In this document: positions 61,885-64,000 of the stretch, in pieces
How the letters are laid out: each line of letters opens with the position of its first letter
Numbering within the stretch: the first letter of the stretch is position 1
NCBI RefSeq assembly: GCF_964340395.1
Contig: NC_135563.1
Location: 5,191,922-5,255,921, forward strand
From: Glandiceps talaboti
Lineage: Eukaryota; Hemichordata; Enteropneusta; Spengelidae
Length of the DNA: 64,000 nucleotides
Direction of reading: 5' to 3'
Notes under the pieces: generated by a model
Told to the model about the DNA's origin: nothing
Seen by the model: the letters and a program-made list of their open reading frames with translations, nothing else
Database searches by the model: none
Made by a program: the position numbers and the translations under genes

Positions 61885-62240
61885 TATTCCCCAATATTTT
61901 TCTTTGTTCAGCCAAGGAAATTACATTTGACCTAAGAGGCCCTCGTCACTACGAGTCTATAGGTCTACGAGTAGTGACAAACCCTTAGGTCACGAGTATT
62001 TTCCTGCTGAATAAAGAAAAAAAATTGGGGAATAATATAATTAAACTGTACCATCTGGAGTAACATAAAGAAATCGAATTTTAATGGCAATTTGAGCGTT
62101 TGACTCATATTTCGAACACTGCAGAACCAATGACGTAGACACGTGTTGTTGTGACATCAGACGAGCGTTGTCGTGACGTAGAACGATCAGAGTATAAATT
62201 CCCCATTTTTTGTTGAACCTGGCTCGTGCATGGTATAATA
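61885..62240 (-). mobile_element. Foldback unit, copy B (inverse of copy A)
   Basis: Hairpin 61888-62035 bounded by 'attccccaatatttttcttt' and 'aaaaaaattggggaataat', then the 200-bp body matching 56858-57055 read on -. Confidence 0.75.
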
Positions 62241-62373
62241 CGTGATTAAACACAAGTTATACTCACGGACACGGTGCATACTAGAATTACCACTTAAATC
62301 CTGTAATAATCCTGACAATATTTAATTTAATACCGTGATATATTCTTTGACTGATGAGTTAATTACCGATTTC

Positions 62374-62449
62374 GTATGTATGTATGTATGTATGTATGTA
62401 TGTATGTATGTATGTATGTATGTATGTATGTATGTATGTATGTATGTAT
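62374..62449. repeat. (TATG)n microsatellite
   Basis: A pure tetranucleotide array. Confidence 0.97.
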
Positions 62450-62477
62450 GGTCCTGCCATTACAATGCGATTGACAG

Positions 62478-62567
62478 TATAGCTAGCCTGGACAATCCAT
62501 ACGTATTGGGATTGTTTGCTTTCCTTAAAATGCCAATCCGCATGGATTCCAGGCTACAGCATAGCTA
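62478..62567. repeat. Short inverted repeat (possible small MITE)
   Basis: 'atagctagcctggacaatcc' and 'ggattccaggctacagcata' are imperfect inverse copies about 50 bp apart. Confidence 0.45.
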
Positions 62568-62569
62568 GA

Positions 62570-63590
62570 ACTAGAACGAACACCATGGGTATTCGTTGTC
62601 GTCCTCGAGTTACCCTTCTTTTGTTCTAAAAACAAATTGAAATGGCGTATGGTCAAATAATAATGTATGGCTATCACTAGTTATTCTAGAATGACATAGT
62701 CGATGTGACTGAGTGAACAACTAGGAGAAAAAAAAACATTTGTTAACATAATTGATTAATTACATATATAATTAATTAAAGTATCACGTTACTTAGAGAC
62801 ATTGCTATTTCAATTACGTACACTTGACGAATCATCATGTGTCAGAAGTTAAACTGGGACCAAAGTGTGGAAATATGTTGGTACATTTGTAAATGTGTTC
62901 ATAATCCGATCCACACTTGTTTAAGTGGAATTAGCTGGATTTATATGCTATTTGATATGTCTCGAGTGACACATCTTCTTGCAAGAGTTTTCTAACTTTT
63001 TACAATGATCTACTATTGTTCCTGTTTGATTGAATGATTGATTGATTGAATGAAAATACTTATACATAAACCAAAATTATTCTAGCATAATATTAATATC
63101 GCTGCATTCCTTCGATATCGATGGCACTGACATCGTAATCTAGTGTTGGTAGCACCGTTGATACAGGCAATGTTCGCCAGAAGATTTTATACAATATATA
63201 CATTGACGTTCAAAGTTGATCATTTTGTAAGTGTGTTTTCTTGTGTTACTTGACAGATCATAACTTTTGTTTTACTACTGAACACAGCATAGTTGTTATT
63301 GAGGGAAGTTATAAAACCCTAAACGTACGCAAAACTCTCTCTTCAATCAGAGTCCTGCTGTGTTTAGAAATAAAAGTGTTGTTGTTTAGCGAGGAAATCA
63401 ACAATCTCAACCTACCAAATGGTTAGTCATTGTTACTATGTGTTATGTACAGTCTTCTGGCGAACACTCTCTGTTTAGCTGTAATATAGATTTATCCTAA
63501 CATTAAAGTAGTACGCGTGTTCATTACGTCATAGAATCTGTATACACACCATTTCTGTATATCAGCTTCGAGTTCTGCCATTAGGCCTAA
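62570..63590. other. Intergenic, nothing recognised
   Basis: A short (GATT)n run near 63030. Otherwise unique. Confidence 0.5.
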
Positions 63591-63914
63591 AATTGTGTTG
63601 GTTCCTGCTACCCGACCCCACCTAGTTTTTCACTGCCGATCCTAAACTTTCTTCTTTTTTTTTACATAATCGAGATAGAGAGAAAATAGTGGATGTGGAA
63701 ACTGACATCAACTTAAAAAGTCAATATAAAACTGTTCTTCCAACTGTAATGGCTGTACATTTGATGGGCAGAAACCAATATCATAGAGACCATAATGGAA
63801 AACAATGGAAAACACAACTACCTGAACTAGACACTCACTTATGAAAAAAAATCTATCTGCCAAATCTATTCTCAAATTGAGAGTACCGGATACCACACAA
63901 TTTTTTAGGCCTTA
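63591..63914. repeat. MITE family 3, copy C
   Basis: Ends 'taggcctaaaattgtgttgg' and 'accacacaattttttaggcc' are inverse copies. It is the best-preserved copy, 324 bp. Confidence 0.85.
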
Positions 63915-64000
63915 GCAAGTGGTAGTTAAATACGCATAACTAATTAGAATACAACCGGTATATTTTAATCCATGGCAAACAAACAACAAACAAACAAACA

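Overview
This is eukaryotic, animal nuclear DNA. The protein-coding signal lies in short exons with GT/AG borders and long introns. The rest is AT-rich non-coding sequence, many microsatellites (CATA/TATG, GA, TA, CA and CAA arrays) and decayed transposable elements of several classes (LINEs, a Penelope-like element, a tRNA-derived SINE, foldback elements and MITEs). Nothing prokaryotic is present: no operons, no Shine-Dalgarno spacing, no CRISPR. The mix of PPAR/Rev-Erb-type nuclear receptors, an intronless GT32-type glycosyltransferase, Penelope-like sequence with hammerhead motifs and L2/CR1- and Tx1-like LINEs suits a marine invertebrate (hemichordate, lancelet or lophotrochozoan). I cannot fix the species.

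Layout. 1-3.7 kb: the last three exons of a nuclear receptor on + (gene NR-A; its DNA-binding domain lies before the window). 3.7-10.1 kb: 3' flanks between convergent genes. 10.2-23.6 kb: a complete second receptor on - (gene NR-B, six coding exons, 380 aa), tail-to-tail with NR-A, with the same intron phases and nearly the same exon lengths, so the two are paralogues. NR-B introns hold microsatellites, a Penelope-like fragment with hammerhead ribozyme motifs, two very large palindromes, a tRNA-derived SINE and copies of a MITE that also sits in an NR-A intron. 23.6-30.4 kb: NR-B upstream region and intergenic DNA with a pair of MITEs. 30.6-33.9 kb: a decayed L2/CR1-like LINE on - carrying a second LINE 3' fragment inside it. 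34.3-35.4 kb: a single-exon type II membrane glycosyltransferase. 35.5-36.7 kb: a 5'-truncated Tx1/L1-like LINE. 37.6-39.8 kb: a tight array of six or seven tiny AT-rich minus-strand genes with TATA-like leaders, some broken; it looks like part of a virus-like or large mobile element. 39.8-40.2 kb: another LINE tail. 41.8-42.3 kb: one unassigned exon. 43-47.4 kb: repeats and a minisatellite. 51.8-56.4 kb: a three-exon gene on - for a DDE-transposase-like protein with C-terminal zinc-binding clusters. 56.8-64 kb: foldback elements, MITEs, microsatellites and one possible terminal exon on +.

The receptors would act as a pair of ligand-regulated transcription factors, both keeping the AF-2 activation helix. 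The glycosyltransferase is an unrelated neighbour. The regions most worth following up are the small-gene cassette (37.6-39.8 kb), the DDE-like gene (51.8-56.4 kb) and the hammerhead-bearing palindrome (21.3-22.0 kb).
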